From the NCBI GenBank assembly GCA_021018995.1, contig CM037597.1, forward strand, positions 31,808,936-31,872,935: DNA of 64,000 nucleotides, in the 5' to 3' direction. Positions within the stretch are counted from its first letter, which is position 1. Each line of letters starts with the position of its first letter. Below the pieces are notes generated by a model, which had not been told where the DNA came from, made no database searches, and saw only the letters and a list, made by a program, of their open reading frames with translations. A program made the translations under genes and the position numbers. Of this stretch, positions 48,509 through 60,417 are shown piece after piece. The stretch is from Chloranthus sessilifolius. Its lineage: Eukaryota > Streptophyta > Magnoliopsida > Chloranthales > Chloranthaceae.

Positions 48509-49499
48509 AGGCTCCTAGCGCTTCCATCTTCTATAGACTCCAACCTCTTATCCCCACAAGTTCTCCAAAAGCCATCTCGAGCTTGAATGTGCTACTTTCC
48601 TCACCAACATATTCCCAACCCACTAAACCATATTAACCTCTTCCCTTCCTATTCAAGCTACATCAAGCTGGCAGGCCTCAGTACAACATACTCTCCAAAA
48701 ATGGGGTTGGGAACCCCATTTTGGCTCCTGTAGGGAACCGCTTTTACGCTTGGTAACACAGTTCATCACCTCATTTGCTTTTAAGTGATAAAACTGCTCT
48801 CTTCCTGCTCTCAGCAAGAGCAAGCAGAGAGGTGCATCTGTTGTTATAAGAGCTAATGCAGCCTCAAATTCCAAGATAGAACCATGCGCTCCCCTTGCTA
48901 AATCATAAGCAAAAGTCAACATCAGAAGAATCCCTATCCCAACCATCAGAAGAATCCTTGACTGGGGATGGTTTACTATTTACATATGCGAGTAAGAATC
49001 TAAGAAACACGAAAACTAGCGGTCTGACTATGAGTTCTTGATTATTCCTTCTTCTAATTGGAATGTGTAGATGAACATGGAGAAAATAAATTTTAAATGC
49101 CAACCCCAAAATGATTACTGGAAACTCGTACGATCACTGGATGCCTCTTTGCTTGAAAACTGATTAAAAAAAATGTTCTGAAATACCATAATGAAAGGAA
49201 CATTTATTAAAGGAAAAGAGACTAAAATAAAAGCAGAACAGAAAAAATGAGCAGCAGGCATTTGCAAAATGCAAACACCCGGTAGCTCAACAAAACAATA
49301 AGAGCCTCGAAAGCAGACTGCCTTCTCAGCACAATCAACAAAACCACAAGCAGATACCAGATCCCCAGCACTAAGTATACTGGGCCAAAGCAAAGCAAAG
49401 CAAAGCAAAATACACAGAGGGCCCTCTGCCCCAAGGCAAGACAAAAAAGAAAACAATCAGGCACCAAGCCACAGTCAATCCGTAATCACTCAACACATA
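48509..49499. other. No gene recognised
   Basis: Moderate GC content for this window. A short 'gcaaa' run lies at 49387-49410. I see no domain or splice structure I can defend. Confidence 0.5.
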
Positions 49500-49509
49500 T
49501 CCACCGCGC

Positions 49510-49700
49510 TTGAAGGCCATTACCTAGTGCTGGTCCCGTATGTACGGGGTGCTTGGAGGGGTGGACGAGATGTAGACCTAACCTTTGGCTTTTTACGCAT
49601 AAAGTCACTGCTCTCCAAACTCGAACTCGTGTTTTCATGCTTGACAATCCAAGCCTTATACCATCGCACAGAGCAATGGCAGCCAACAAATCAACCACTA
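49510..49700 (-). mobile_element. Possible SINE
   Basis: On minus there is a box B-like 'acgagttcgagttt' about 40 bp after a box A-like 'gtgcgatggtataagg'. This would fit a tRNA-derived SINE promoter. No A-rich tail or duplication confirmed. Confidence 0.25.
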
Positions 49701-49759
49701 TTAACCCCCACAATGGCTAAAGATAGAGCTCAAGCTAGCCAGCAGAAATGGCCCATTCT

Positions 49760-51007
49760 TACATGAAAATAAGGATCGATTTAAGCACAACTTCGATTTA
49801 TTCCTAGAGTTATCGAAGAAGCGGAAATAACTGGGTTTCCAGTTACGATGATTTGGCTGGAGTATGGTCATTTATAGAATTTTCATTGCTAATAGCAAAC
49901 AAATATGCAAGAGCATGTGCATAGGACATAGAAATCTTGATAATACCTGGATATATGTGAATACAACAGGAAATAAATAATATATAGATACAGTACATAA
50001 CTAGTTTTCCAGCATTTCCAACTATTCGAAAGAGGTTAGTTTATGATTTAATCAAGTATTCATGCTATTTCTTGATCATGTAGTTCCCATTCCCAAATCT
50101 CTTCTCAGCTGGGTACTTTCAAATTGGTAATATAGTGCAAGAGTTTATGTTCTTATAGATACAAATAAATCGATACATAACAGCAATATTCAAATCGATC
50201 AATGCAAGTCAGGCATGTCACAGCAAACGTCAATCAGATCAGTGTTCCACAAGGAAATCAATCAACATCTAACATATAGAAAATATGTGATGTAAATTTT
50301 TTATCTTAAAAACTTGCTGCTTTCAAATGGTAAAATGAACTAGAGATCATAGCAGAGTTAAAACGATAAATATATAATTCAGTAACAAAACAAACTAAAT
50401 GGAACAAAATGGATATATTGTCTGAAATAGATTAACAAGGGGAAATTTAATTTAGTTATAAGAAGTGAAGAACTGACCGACACTAATTCAACAGAGATCA
50501 AACTATATGTCTTCCTCCCAAAACAATGCAATGGCCCATTTTCAAGGTTAATAACCATTCTCCTATATGTTCTTTAATATTATGCACTCCTCTCAGACTT
50601 AGTCGGCTTTGTGATGGAAACAAAAGGTAGCAATCATATGAAAAAAAAGAAGATAAAAACCATGTCAATCTCCATAAAGAATCTCATAGGTACCAGTGCG
50701 TTTTTTTCCTTTTTTTTGTTTAACCTTTTTTGTGGTTTTGAGCAAAGAATCCTCCTGTACCTTCTTTTGATCTGCATGACTCCATTTTTAATAATTAAAT
50801 AATGGCTTAACAATGATTAAAAGTTTTTTGTCATGCATCCAATATTTGAGAAAAAAAAAAGAGATTTGTAGCTTACACCCAGATAAATGTACTGAAACAG
50901 GAACAGCTAAACCTCAGTTCATACTACCCACAACATGCAGCTGCATCCCAACCCTGTAGTTTAACACAAATTCACCTAAGGTGCACCCTATTAGATATTC
51001 TATTTAT
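49760..51007. other. No gene recognised
   Basis: AT-rich, intron-like or intergenic. Nothing supported. Confidence 0.5.
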
Positions 51008-51012
51008 GCTAG

Positions 51013-52109
51013 TGCTGCACGACAAATGCTAAAACCCTAACTATGAGAATTTGAGATTAAATTGAATAGAGAAAATATTCAAAATTATCCAACCAAATAA
51101 AATTGCTCAACAAATTCAATTAAAGCAATTAGATTAACTCAATTATAGCATTCACTGGCATTGAAGTTTCCTGGTCTAGAAAAACGGCTCGGATGAGGGA
51201 ACTTGAGTTTCAATCTAGTCTAGGGCACCAAGCGACAATTTCGGTATCGTCTCTTCAATCCTCTAGGGTTTGAAGAAATTAAAGGCCTGAAAGGTTAATT
51301 TAATCAAGGGAAAATCATAGAATGTATCAAATAAGAATATATGAGTAAAAATTCCAGCAACTAAAATTTGGGATTTTTATCAAAAGAAATAAAGGAAATA
51401 ATTTACGTAACAATAATTAAAAAATAGAGATAAGAGTTCAAAGGCTTCACACCAAGGAGTACGTCGGCTTCGCACCAATCCGCACGATAAAACGAAGATT
51501 CGCTCTCAGAGTTTGAAAGAATCTTTATTTCGGGTGAAATCTCTTCACAAGTTCTCTAGGGTTTGCACAAAGCAAGCTCTCAATTCATTAATCAATCAAA
51601 ACTAACAAAATAAAGTATTTACATGCCTTTATATAGGCTAACAAACCAAAACTAAGCATAAATTCAAAATAAGAAAGTCTTAAACCTGAACAAACACTAA
51701 AACAGCAAGTTTTGCCTCAAAATTCGTCTAACCGCCAAACTGCGTATGATACTCACGAATGTCCGTCCTATGTCCACGGACGCCCTTCCTCGACGGTATG
51801 CATAAGACCAGAATGAGTCACAATCACGGATGCCCGTGTGCTAGTCACGTCCATCCGTCCTTGGGCACGAATGCCCATGCCTTAATTTCCAAAACAACTT
51901 GATTTCACGGGCGTCTGTCCTGAAGACACGGGCATCTATTATATGACGATTTTTCCTTCCTTTCCTTTGCTCCCACGTGCATGCCTTCCAAGTATTGGGT
52001 CTTCTCCCATGTCGCATGCATACACATGGGTGGGTCTTCAAGATGTTCCGAAGTTTTGAATCTTCTTCTTCCGCTTTCCTACAAATCGTATCGGTTGATG
52101 TCCCCATCA
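51013..52109 (-). repeat. Solo LTR (gypsy-like), 1097 bp
   Basis: Perfect 5-bp duplication GCTAG (51008-51012 and 52110-52114). On minus it starts TGATGGGGACATC and ends GTCGTGCAGCA. A cluster of ACGGACGTCCGTG-like words (51935-51755) comes before a TATA box CTATATAAAG (51637-51628). Start and end resemble the solo LTR at 53518-54860 and the shorter one at 59261-59864. Confidence 0.88.
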
Positions 52110-52114
52110 GCTAG

Positions 52115-53110
52115 TTTCAATATAAGCCTTCAAAGCACGCAACTCGCTAGCTCACCGGGGTTTCAGAAAGTGGAAAAAATGAACACAAAGTGGATAACGT
52201 AGATGGATCATGGCAGCATAGATTACATGAGAAGACGGCATTCAAAACATATAGACCTAAGAGTTCATGTACGACACAAAATGGATAGCGTCAATAAAGC
52301 ATAATATAACAGCATGTTTAGTCATCTTCTGCCACTAATTACTCCATAGGATAGTGATATAGGTATTGTCTCAAGGTTTGTAAGCTTAGGTACAAAATGA
52401 AATGTTAAACCTCTCTATCAACTCGTACTTCCACTATTCAGGAAATGTTCAGCTTCATCATGAAAACCAGGTGGCAGCACACTAACAATACAAAGGTTCT
52501 TGGAAACGACATCTTTTAAATTTGTGAACTGGTCCAACAGGACAAACAAATCAGGTAAAGTACCAGAAGATGCTGTGCTAGTAGACTATGCTTCTATCAA
52601 GATATAAAAGTTACAATAGATGAGCCCTTTATAGAGAGGGGATACAAAGACAAGATCTTGAGGCAATACAGATCCCAAGATTTCATGGATCACAAGGTAA
52701 AAGCTTCATAAAACAACAAAACAAAAACAGATATTTGAAGGCAGCATAATCAATGTGAATCATAGATCTCTAGCCTTCAGAGACTTCAAGGAAACAATTT
52801 CAATGATCATCATGGATCTTTGAGGCAGCAATTGCAACATATATAGCCTCAGGATAGTAAAGCACCATATACAATATCATATAAAAATATAAAATACCAC
52901 ACTACCTCTACAAAATTTTACATGGTGACATACAGTACCTTAACACCGTATAACTTGACCCATAACACCTTTTAGATGGTAGTATGGTACCACCAAATAG
53001 TGCCACTAAAGTAGCTACAACAGTAGGTCGAGAAGCGACAACAGCTCAGCACCCTGTCAAATACACACGTGACTTTTACAACACATAACTAATCAATTTA
53101 TGCCAACAAA
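52115..53110. other. No gene recognised
   Basis: Continues the older DNA left of the solo LTR. Nothing supported. Confidence 0.5.
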
Positions 53111-53154
53111 GAGAAACAATCCGGTATTGGGAGAAGCACAAAGTCCTGGTTGAA

Positions 53155-53361
53155 TTGTCTTCTACGGAGCAACAAACCAAAACTACCGCAATCATCAACA
53201 ACAAGACAAAACAATCCTCACCATCACTACCATATCAACAGACACAACAACAATATTCTATAGTTGCACCACCAGTTCTTCCGTTGAACCATTCACAGCA
53301 ATATCATCAACAACAAAATCTGCTATTTGGGGCCTGCTATCAAACCGTTTGTCAAACCAAT
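53155..53361 (+). other. Gln/Ser-rich open frame, coding status doubtful
   Basis: A 68-codon frame starting MSSTEQQTKTTAIINN, with CAA-rich codons and no known domain. CAA repeats alone can give such a frame. I do not recognise it and would not call it a gene. Confidence 0.12.
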
Positions 53362-53517
53362 TAGGGCAGTAGAAGGGCTGCTTATACAACAGCAAGAAAA
53401 CACATTACTCCGCCACCAGTAGCCCAACAAAGCTGGAGATCACTCCTCTCTCCTTCCTATTTTCCCTTTTTCAGACATAGAACAAAGAGGGGAGGAGATG
53501 ATAGCTGGATTGAAAAA

Positions 53518-54191
53518 TGACGGGGACATTGCATCCACACTATTACACAAGGTGTGTAGGAGGCGCAAGAAGCGATTGAAGACGCCTCAAATTTTGTGGA
53601 TGGACGATTAAAGATTTATGTGCATGTGGACGCACATGTGAAGACCCAACCCTTGGGAGACGCACAAATAGAGATTGAAGAAAAGGAAGGAAAGGAAGAA
53701 GAAAATAAAAGAAAGCGAGGAAAAGAAAGATTTGAGCTCTCTGTCCAATCCTGCTCAAGCGAACCCAGGTCTCACTTGAGCGAACCGAGAGCAACCCATT
53801 TTGCAGATGAATATCTCCCCCTAGCAAGTTATGGATCTTTGCTCGAGCGAGGGCGACGATTTTTCTCGACCGAGCGAGTTCGCGCACAGAAGTGGGCCTA
53901 TCTTTGGTGGACACACGGAAATTTTGAGGAAAAGTTTCCATTTTAGAGTTTTAGTTGGTTTAGGACTTTCTAATTTCAACTGCTTTAGTTTAATTGGGAT
54001 TTTAGCTTATATAAAGGCCTTTTGAAGACAATTTTAATGATCTAAAGCTTATTGAAACTTGATTGCTTTGTGCTATCCAAGGTAACAAAATCAGTATCAG
54101 TATCGGTATCGGGTATCGGTCCTTGGAGGACCGATACGAATCGGCCGATACCAATACGTATCAGCCTATTTAAAAATAAATAAATAAATAA

Positions 54192-54228
<37 letters not shown>

Positions 54229-54860
54229 TATCAGCCGATACCGGATACGTATCGGCCAATTGTGGCTCGATACGTCGATCTTGCCAAAACTGTCGCGCAT
54301 ATCGTATCGGCCAATATTTGATACCTTGGTGCTATCTTTGAGAATTCGTTGAAAGTTTTCTTCTTCCCTGAGTTTAGGGTTTGGTGTGAGGCCAACATTT
54401 TCGCCGGCGGAATTCCAGTGATTGTTCCTTCGATCTTCTATCTTCTATCTTCTTAATTGTAAGTGCAAAGGCATTTAGTTAATTAAATTCTAGTTTTGTT
54501 TGGTTGTTGAAAATTCTTCAAACGCCACAAAATATTCTCTTTGATTTTACACCTTTATTTTCGCCTTATTTTCTTTGAAATCCTAGAGTGGAATCCACAG
54601 AGGCCATCATGGTTAGTTGTTCAATGCCCTAGTCTAGAGGGAAGTCAAGTTCTGTCTTAAGAACCCACGATCGAATTCCGTAGGGACTATCGTGCTATCG
54701 TGTCAGATTTGCACTTGATTCGGACGTTACGATTCTCCTTAATTGAATTCCGTGAATATCCAAGGCGAATCTAATTTAAATTTCTATTTATTATTGCTCT
54801 TTTAATTACACTTTGATTTTAGCAAAATTGCACTTTAGGGTTTTAAAGTGTGGTCTTGCA
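53518..54860 (+). repeat. Solo LTR (gypsy-like) interrupted by a hAT MITE
   Basis: Starts TGACGGGGACATTGC and ends GTGTGGTCTTGCA. The flanks AAAAA and TAAAA are a weak 5-bp duplication. Without the 259-bp MITE insertion it is about 1.08 kb, close to the relative at 51013-52109. CTCGAGCGAG words (53755-53885) come before a TATA box TATATAAA (54008-54015). Confidence 0.65.
54078..54328. mobile_element. hAT-type MITE with GTATCGGCCGATACG interior
   Basis: 251 bp with ends CAAGGTAACAAAATC and (right reverse complement) CAAGGTATCAAATATT. Perfect 8-bp duplication GTGCTATC (54070-54077 and 54329-54336). It includes an AATA/AT microsatellite (54170-54227). Confidence 0.8.
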
Positions 54861-54869
54861 TAAAAAAAA

Positions 54870-55331
54870 TGCATGATCACTGCTTGATAAAATGCCTAGG
54901 AGGGATCAGCATAAAAGTTGCAGCAACAAGGGACCTCACAACCACAAATGAAAATCTAGAATGCGACTTTGCTAAAAAATAAAATAAAAACTGGAGATGA
55001 GAAACCTCCTTTTCCGCTGACCAGAAATAAGAGATGAAGATGAAACATGCCGATGTTGCTGAAGATGAACCTAGAAAAATAATGACAAAGACATGCAGTC
55101 ATTGAAAAAGAACCAGAAGCATAAATGCTGAGGCTGAGCTTAGATGCTGCTGCTGAACGATGGTGTTACTGCTGAGCAGAAACATAGAGTGAAAAATGAA
55201 AGAATGCTGCCTACATAAAAACATGAAATTAAAATGCAGCTGAGATGGTGATTAAAACAAGAATTAATAACCTCTACGATAACATTAAAAAAAAAAACTA
55301 ACCTAGCTCAGACTGGGCTCGGATACCAACT
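54870..55331 (-). mobile_element. Copia leader fragment with primer site
   Basis: On minus, TTGGTATCCGAGCCCAG (about 55330-55312) is a tRNA-iMet-type primer site next to an LTR. Non-coding leader-like DNA with 'gctgctgct' words follows to about 54870. Confidence 0.5.
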
Positions 55332-55869
55332 TTATAGAAGTAAAAGTAAATGAGAGAAATAAACTAGAACATTATTATCTAAAGAATGGAGAAGGGAAGA
55401 AGAAAAAAGAAGAGGAGAGAGAGAGAGAGACAATTTACCCTTGAAGACTACTTTGTGTTAGTTTATGTTGATCTATGGAGTAGCCAGCACACATAGATCC
55501 TGGCTTGGGGGTGGTTTCCCTTTGGGTTTCTGGTTCCTGGCTTGCTTCCGGGGGTTTGTTCGCAGTCTCCTTTTGTTTTTTCTTTTCCTATGGTTTTCTC
55601 TTTGTTCGTTCAGCATCTCCCTGTGTCTCTTTTTTGCCTTTTTAATGAACGACTCTTTTTACCGATAAATAAAATAAAATTGTGTTGATCACTTCATTAC
55701 ATGACAAATGTTCATTATATAGAGCAGAAACAAAAGTGAATAATCTAACCTAGTTGATGTGCATCCTCTAGCATATACTTCACTCACTTATAAAAGACCC
55801 TTATGCTAAGACCTTCATACATATCTCACTCATATATTAATCTCTCAGCACACAATATATCCTATAATA
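55332..55869 (-). repeat. Copia LTR interrupted by a LINE fragment
   Basis: On minus it starts after the polypurine tract AGCTTGAGGGG and ends before the primer site above, so copia internal sequence lies on both sides of one LTR. Without the LINE and its duplicated TGTTGATC the LTR is about 320 bp. The retained first part has TATATAATG near 55720. Confidence 0.5.
55474..55682 (+). mobile_element. 5'-truncated LINE (L1-type) 3' end
   Basis: About 209 bp resembling a plant L1 3' untranslated end ('cttccgggggtttg', 'tttttaatgaacgactcttt', 'taccgataaa') with an A-rich tail. Flanked by TGTTGATC (55466-55473 and 55683-55690), an 8-bp duplication. Severe 5' truncation is usual for LINEs. Confidence 0.6.
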
Positions 55870-57206
55870 CCCCTCAAGCTGGTGCATAGATATCTATCTA
55901 ACCCAGCTTGAACCAAACATCTTGAAGTGGTAGAGGTCCCACTGGCTTGTGAAGAGAACAAGAAGCTGCTAAGAGGATGAAACATTCGTTGCATCAATGA
56001 TTCTAGCCTAGAGTTTTTCGCGAAGAAAATGAACATCGACCTCAATGTGCTAATTTTTCATTAGAAATAGAACATAAAGCAATGTCAATAGCAGCTTAAT
56101 TGTCAGAATATAGAGGAAAATGAATGAAAGGAGATTCCAACTCTTTAAGGAACAATCATAGCCATAGAAGCTTGCATGTACCATTAATCATCATTCGATA
56201 CTTAGACAATGCTGGATTATGAAACAACATCGTGTTTCTTACTTTTCCAAACCACAGGATTGTCTCTAAGAAAAGCACAGTGATCAGATGCACAACGATG
56301 TTCAGTGAGAGCAGCAACATAATCAGCATCACTATAACAATTAATAGTAGAGTCCCCACAATTATAATAGAATAGTCCTCATCCAGGAGAGAACTTAATA
56401 TAACATAATATATAACGCACAACTCAAAATAACATGCTTGTGGAGAGGGTATAAACTGAGCCATGGGTCAAAATCTTGGATTTCCAAATCGTATCGTTCA
56501 GCCCCAAAACCGATACGTACCGGACGATACGTACAGGTTCCGGGACGATACATTCCGGTATTTTTCCCAAAAAAAAACGATAATTTGAAAGTATCGGACG
56601 ATAATTTGACTGTTTTTTAAGGGGCCCAATAAAAACCCGATTTATCGTATCGTCTAAGTCCAAAACCAATACGTATCGGACGATATTTTGATCCATGAAC
56701 TGAGCAACAACTCTAAACACAAATGTCATGAAGTGCTCAACGCGATGTTGATACTCTGATATATCATAAGGTAGCTCAAGGATATCAGTATGGTGATGTT
56801 CAGAATCGGCGAGAGACTTGGCAGGTCTACATCCAAGCATGCTAGTGTCCCGTAAAAAATCAAGGGCATAGTTCTGCTGAGAGAATTAGATGTCACGTGA
56901 AGAGAAAACAACCTCAATGCCCAAGAAGTATCAAAGATGACCCAAATCCTTTGCTTCAAAACCACAAGCAAATTTCGAGTTCACATGGGTGATGAAGGCA
57001 GAGTCATCATCGGTAACAACAATATCATCAATGTATACTAGGAAGATAATCCTATGAATACTTGATACTGTGTGAACAAAGAATGATCTGAGTGGTATCA
57101 AGACACCCACAGCAATGACAACAACACTGAATCATTGAAACTAGACCCTAGGAGACTACTTAAGGCCATAGATCGACTTTTGCAAATGGCATACAATACT
57201 CCCTTG
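55870..57206 (-). pseudogene. Copia reverse transcriptase-RNase H remnant (fossil)
   Basis: On minus: 'KSIYGLK' near 57165, an RT stretch to about 56950, 'MLGCRPAKSLADSEHHHTD' near 56830, 'YDISEYQHRVEHFM', then RNase H to the 'LCTSLRGIIG' end and a polypurine tract near 55875. A hAT MITE splits it at 56462-56697. It is of the Ale/Retrofit-like kind by wording. Many breaks. Confidence 0.75.
56462..56697. mobile_element. hAT-type MITE with CGATACGTATCGG interior
   Basis: 236 bp with ends CATGGGTCAAAATCTTGG and (right reverse complement) CATGGATCAAAATATCG. Perfect 8-bp duplication AACTGAGC (56454-56461 and 56698-56705). It lies within the copia remnant. Confidence 0.85.
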
Positions 57207-57214
57207 AAAGGAGA

Positions 57215-57536
57215 AAAGACGAGAAATAAATAAACATGAACTAATGCAAAAACATATTGATTTATCTAAAGAACAAGCATGGAAAGAAGAGAGAAGAAGA
57301 TGAAGAGGAGAAGAGAAAGACGGTGAGCCACAAGAGACTACATTGTGTCACTCTGTCAATATTCAATTATCTAGGAGATACTACTAGTGGTCTTTATAGA
57401 GTGCAACTTAAATCTAGAAATCCAAGTACACGATGTGGGACTATTCCCAACTCACTCTATTCCCAGCTCGCTAAAATTAACACCTACTTTCTTACCATGT
57501 TCTTATCTCACATGGGTTTACACAACATTTCCAACA
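57215..57536 (-). repeat. Copia LTR
   Basis: On minus it starts TGTTGGAAATGTTGTG, directly after a polypurine tract (CAACTTGAGGGGAAA, 57551-57537), and ends near 'tttatttctcgtc'. The same family occurs on plus at 60418-60699. Confidence 0.7.
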
Positions 57537-57620
57537 TTTCCCCTCAAGTTGAGTATCATGACTGATGCCCAACTTGCCAATTACAAATGGAGCACATAAC
57601 CCATCCCGCCCCTTACATTG
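57537..57620 (-). pseudogene. End of another copia RNase H with polypurine tract (fossil)
   Basis: On minus, about 20 codons resembling the copia RNase H C-terminus ('VIGKLGI'-like wording) lead into the polypurine tract at 57551-57537. Very short. Confidence 0.4.
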
Positions 57621-58590
57621 ATAGGGCAAAAAAGACCATAAAGTAGGTAAAAGGGGTACTTATCCTAATAGCGACGAAGTCCATAAGGTCGATAAAATGG
57701 TTGCAGATCATAACAGCAAAGGCCACTCAGTATCACTGTAAGGAGGGACAGCAAGCAGCAAATAGATATGTGCCACACATAAAATATAGAATGAAAAAAA
57801 AAAAGGCAATAGATGGGGAAGAGACACGCATATCTAATGAGAAATGAGAGAAAGCAACATCTGATGACATATGAGAAGCACCAAACACAGATCCTGATGC
57901 AATATCAATAATGGTAGGCAGCAAAATAATTGACATCATTGATTTTATCACCAGAAGTAGATAAACAGATTTCAAAGAAGTAGATCATGTATCTCAAGGA
58001 AGGGTGTATCTCTATGTGGTGGATCACAAGACACATTGTATAACTCCTATCAGCAGCCATATATCATATATAACTATTTTTGTTCTTTTTTAATACAATT
58101 GATATCTAGCTGTACCAGCTAATATATATAATATTATCTTAGAGTTTGAAGCCCTTCTTACATAAAACACAAGTAGCTGAACTCGTGCATAGTAACATAC
58201 AACATCACCATTGCTTCACACCATCATCAAAGCAACAGAGGAGTATCACACAATAAGCAGAAAAAAGAGGAAAGAGACTGATACAAAGACCAGTGCCACA
58301 AAATATTAAAACAAAAAAATGCATAAAATTCCTCTCAACTTTTTGCCAGAAACTGCTGCTCCAAACTAAAACAAGTCCCAAAAAACCTGTATTATGAGTA
58401 TCACTATGAAAAACCAGCCAATCCGCTTAATTTTCATGTCCATCAGGTCAAAAGGTGGACCATAGTGCCCAAAAAATCATAAAACATGGATTTGATTGCT
58501 GAAACCCTTTCAATGCATATATCACTGGAATTTTTTCATAAAAGATCTCAAAAAAATCAACAAATCCTGGAAAAGAAGTGCTTTCCAACA
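57621..58590. other. No gene recognised
   Basis: AT-rich, no domain seen. Confidence 0.5.
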
Positions 58591-58594
58591 ATGT

Positions 58595-58985
58595 TATTTG
58601 TATGACGATCGGGTCAATATATTGACCTAACTGTCATATATTGCGCTCAACAAGCTATCTTTCCTACCGTATTTGTACATTATATATACAGTATTGTATA
58701 CATAGTAGAGGTTATAAGACTATACAAGAAGAGTCTAGATTCATGGAAGGGTGTAAAAGGCTAAAGAAAAAACTTAGAAAGGTGAAGAAAATAAGAAGTG
58801 TGTGGAAGTCTCTAGAAAAAAATTTAGAGCATTCCAAAACCGTTGGATTCGTGACACATGTATCAATCTTATACTGTTCATAGTACACTAAAGAGCCTAT
58901 AAATAGGGTAGAGGGCCTCATTTGCAAGGCACCTCAAAACTTGTAAGCTCTCTTGAGTTCAATACAGAGCATTCTTTCATTCCCT
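58595..58985 (+). repeat. Probable copia LTR or part of one
   Basis: Contains TATAAATAG (58898-58906) followed 60-90 bp later by leader-like 'ttgagttcaatacagagc', as in plant copia LTRs. Borders unclear. Confidence 0.35.
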
Positions 58986-58989
58986 CTCT

Positions 58990-60417
58990 TAAAAGTTCAT
59001 GTCCTTCTACTCTCTTTGTGCGTACTATTGCTCTTGCGCTTCACCTCCATCACCCACGTCTACCTCTACAGATGACCCAGTTTGCTTTCGGTATACTTAC
59101 TTCTGTAACCGGTGCCCATGGGCAGTCGACACCTCCCACTCATACCTACTTGCCAGTAGATCCCCCGATATCATGTCCTTCAAGTATACATACACCTTCC
59201 CCTTTGGCTCCTCATATTTCCTTTGAAGTTGTTACTCCTCATATTATTATTCTTGACATGTGATGCGGAATTGAAGCCTACAAGACGAGATCGTGACCGT
59301 ATAAAGATGAAACATTGAAAGAGAAAGTGGACCTGCAAATGGGTTTTTAAAAACTCGTTAAAGACCCGTGTGTACAACAGATATCCGTGAATACGGGACG
59401 GACATCCGTGAGCACAGACGAACGTCCGTGGCTTGCATCCGCAAGTTGGCGGTTTTAGTTGTTTTCTCTTATTTCGAATTTATGGAACTGTTTTGTGCAC
59501 GACGGACGTCCACGAATACAGAACGAACATCTGTGATCACAAGACGGACGTCTGTGAGTTGCGTCCGCAAGTTGACAGTTTTAATTGCTTTCTTATTTCG
59601 AATGTATGATTAGTTAGGATTGTTTGCCTATAAAAAGGACATTGTAAAGACAACTTGGGTAGTTGATGATTAATGAAATGTATGAGTTTTCCTTTGTACG
59701 AATTCTAGAGAACTTGAGATGAGTTTTCATTAGAAGAGTGATTCTTCTTCTCGCGTGCGGTTTGGTGTGAGTTCAACTATCTTCCTTGGAGTGATTCTTT
59801 GGATCTTCTATATTTTCTGTTTATCATTTCTTATTGTCAGGGTTTTAACATTTTTCCTGCATCAATATGGTTCGTACTGAGATTGTTCCCTATGATGACC
59901 TCTCCCTACCTATTGCTCTTCGCAAGGGTAGGAGTTGTGTCATTTTCTCACTATTGTTCAATAGGTTTCTTATCATACCTTATAACCACCAAATCACACC
60001 TATATTAATGTCATCTCATCTGTCTTCGTTCCTCATTTTGTTGTTGAGGTTCTTCGACATCCCTCCTAGTTACAGTTATAATTGAAGAAATCAGATCTCT
60101 TCGGAGGAATCAAAAATGGGTGTTAATTGATCCCCACCTGACAAGCGCACTATTGCACACAAATGGGTATTCATAGTCAAGTAGAACATGGACGGAAGCA
60201 TTAGACGTACAAAGCACGACTTCTGGTCGATGGGATTTACTTTGACTCCTAGCTTAGATTTTAGTGTCGTTTGCTCCTTTCACCAAGCTTACTTCCTTCC
60301 AGTTTCTTATCTGTCTTGCATCCCGGTACCATTGACCTCTTCCAGTTGGATTTCAGAAATGTCTTTCTCAATGGGCATTTGAGTGAGGAGGTTTACACGG
60401 ATTGTCCGCCTGGTTTT
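58990..60417 (+). pseudogene. Copia integrase end and RT start (fossil), split by a solo LTR
   Basis: On plus: a proline-rich integrase tail (58990-59260), then, beyond the solo LTR, 'LPIALRKGRSC' (about 59895), 'TIAHKWVF' (about 60150), 'MDGSIRRTKHDF' and 'FLNGHLSEEVYTDCPPGF' (60364-60417). This is the copia integrase-RT junction, Ale/Retrofit-like by wording. Heavily broken. Confidence 0.7.
59261..59864 (+). repeat. Solo LTR, 604 bp, inside the copia remnant
   Basis: Starts TGATGCGGAATTG and ends TTCCTGCATCA. Flanked by ACATG (59256-59260) and ATATG (59865-59869), one change in five. Palindromic ACGGACRTCCGTG words at 59380-59555 precede TATAAAAAGG (59630-59639). Confidence 0.82.

Noticed and set aside
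49115-49467. Hydrophobic minus-strand frames of 81-113 codons
   Set aside because: No domain, no splice structure, and two overlapping frames are equally open; most likely chance.
53543-53946. Two overlapping frames of 116-132 codons on opposite strands
   Set aside because: Inside the 53518-54860 solo LTR; low-complexity purine-rich sequence gives open frames by chance.
58641-58883. Basic 80-codon frame MRSTSYLSYRICTL
   Set aside because: Lies in LTR-like DNA upstream of a TATA box; no similarity recognised.
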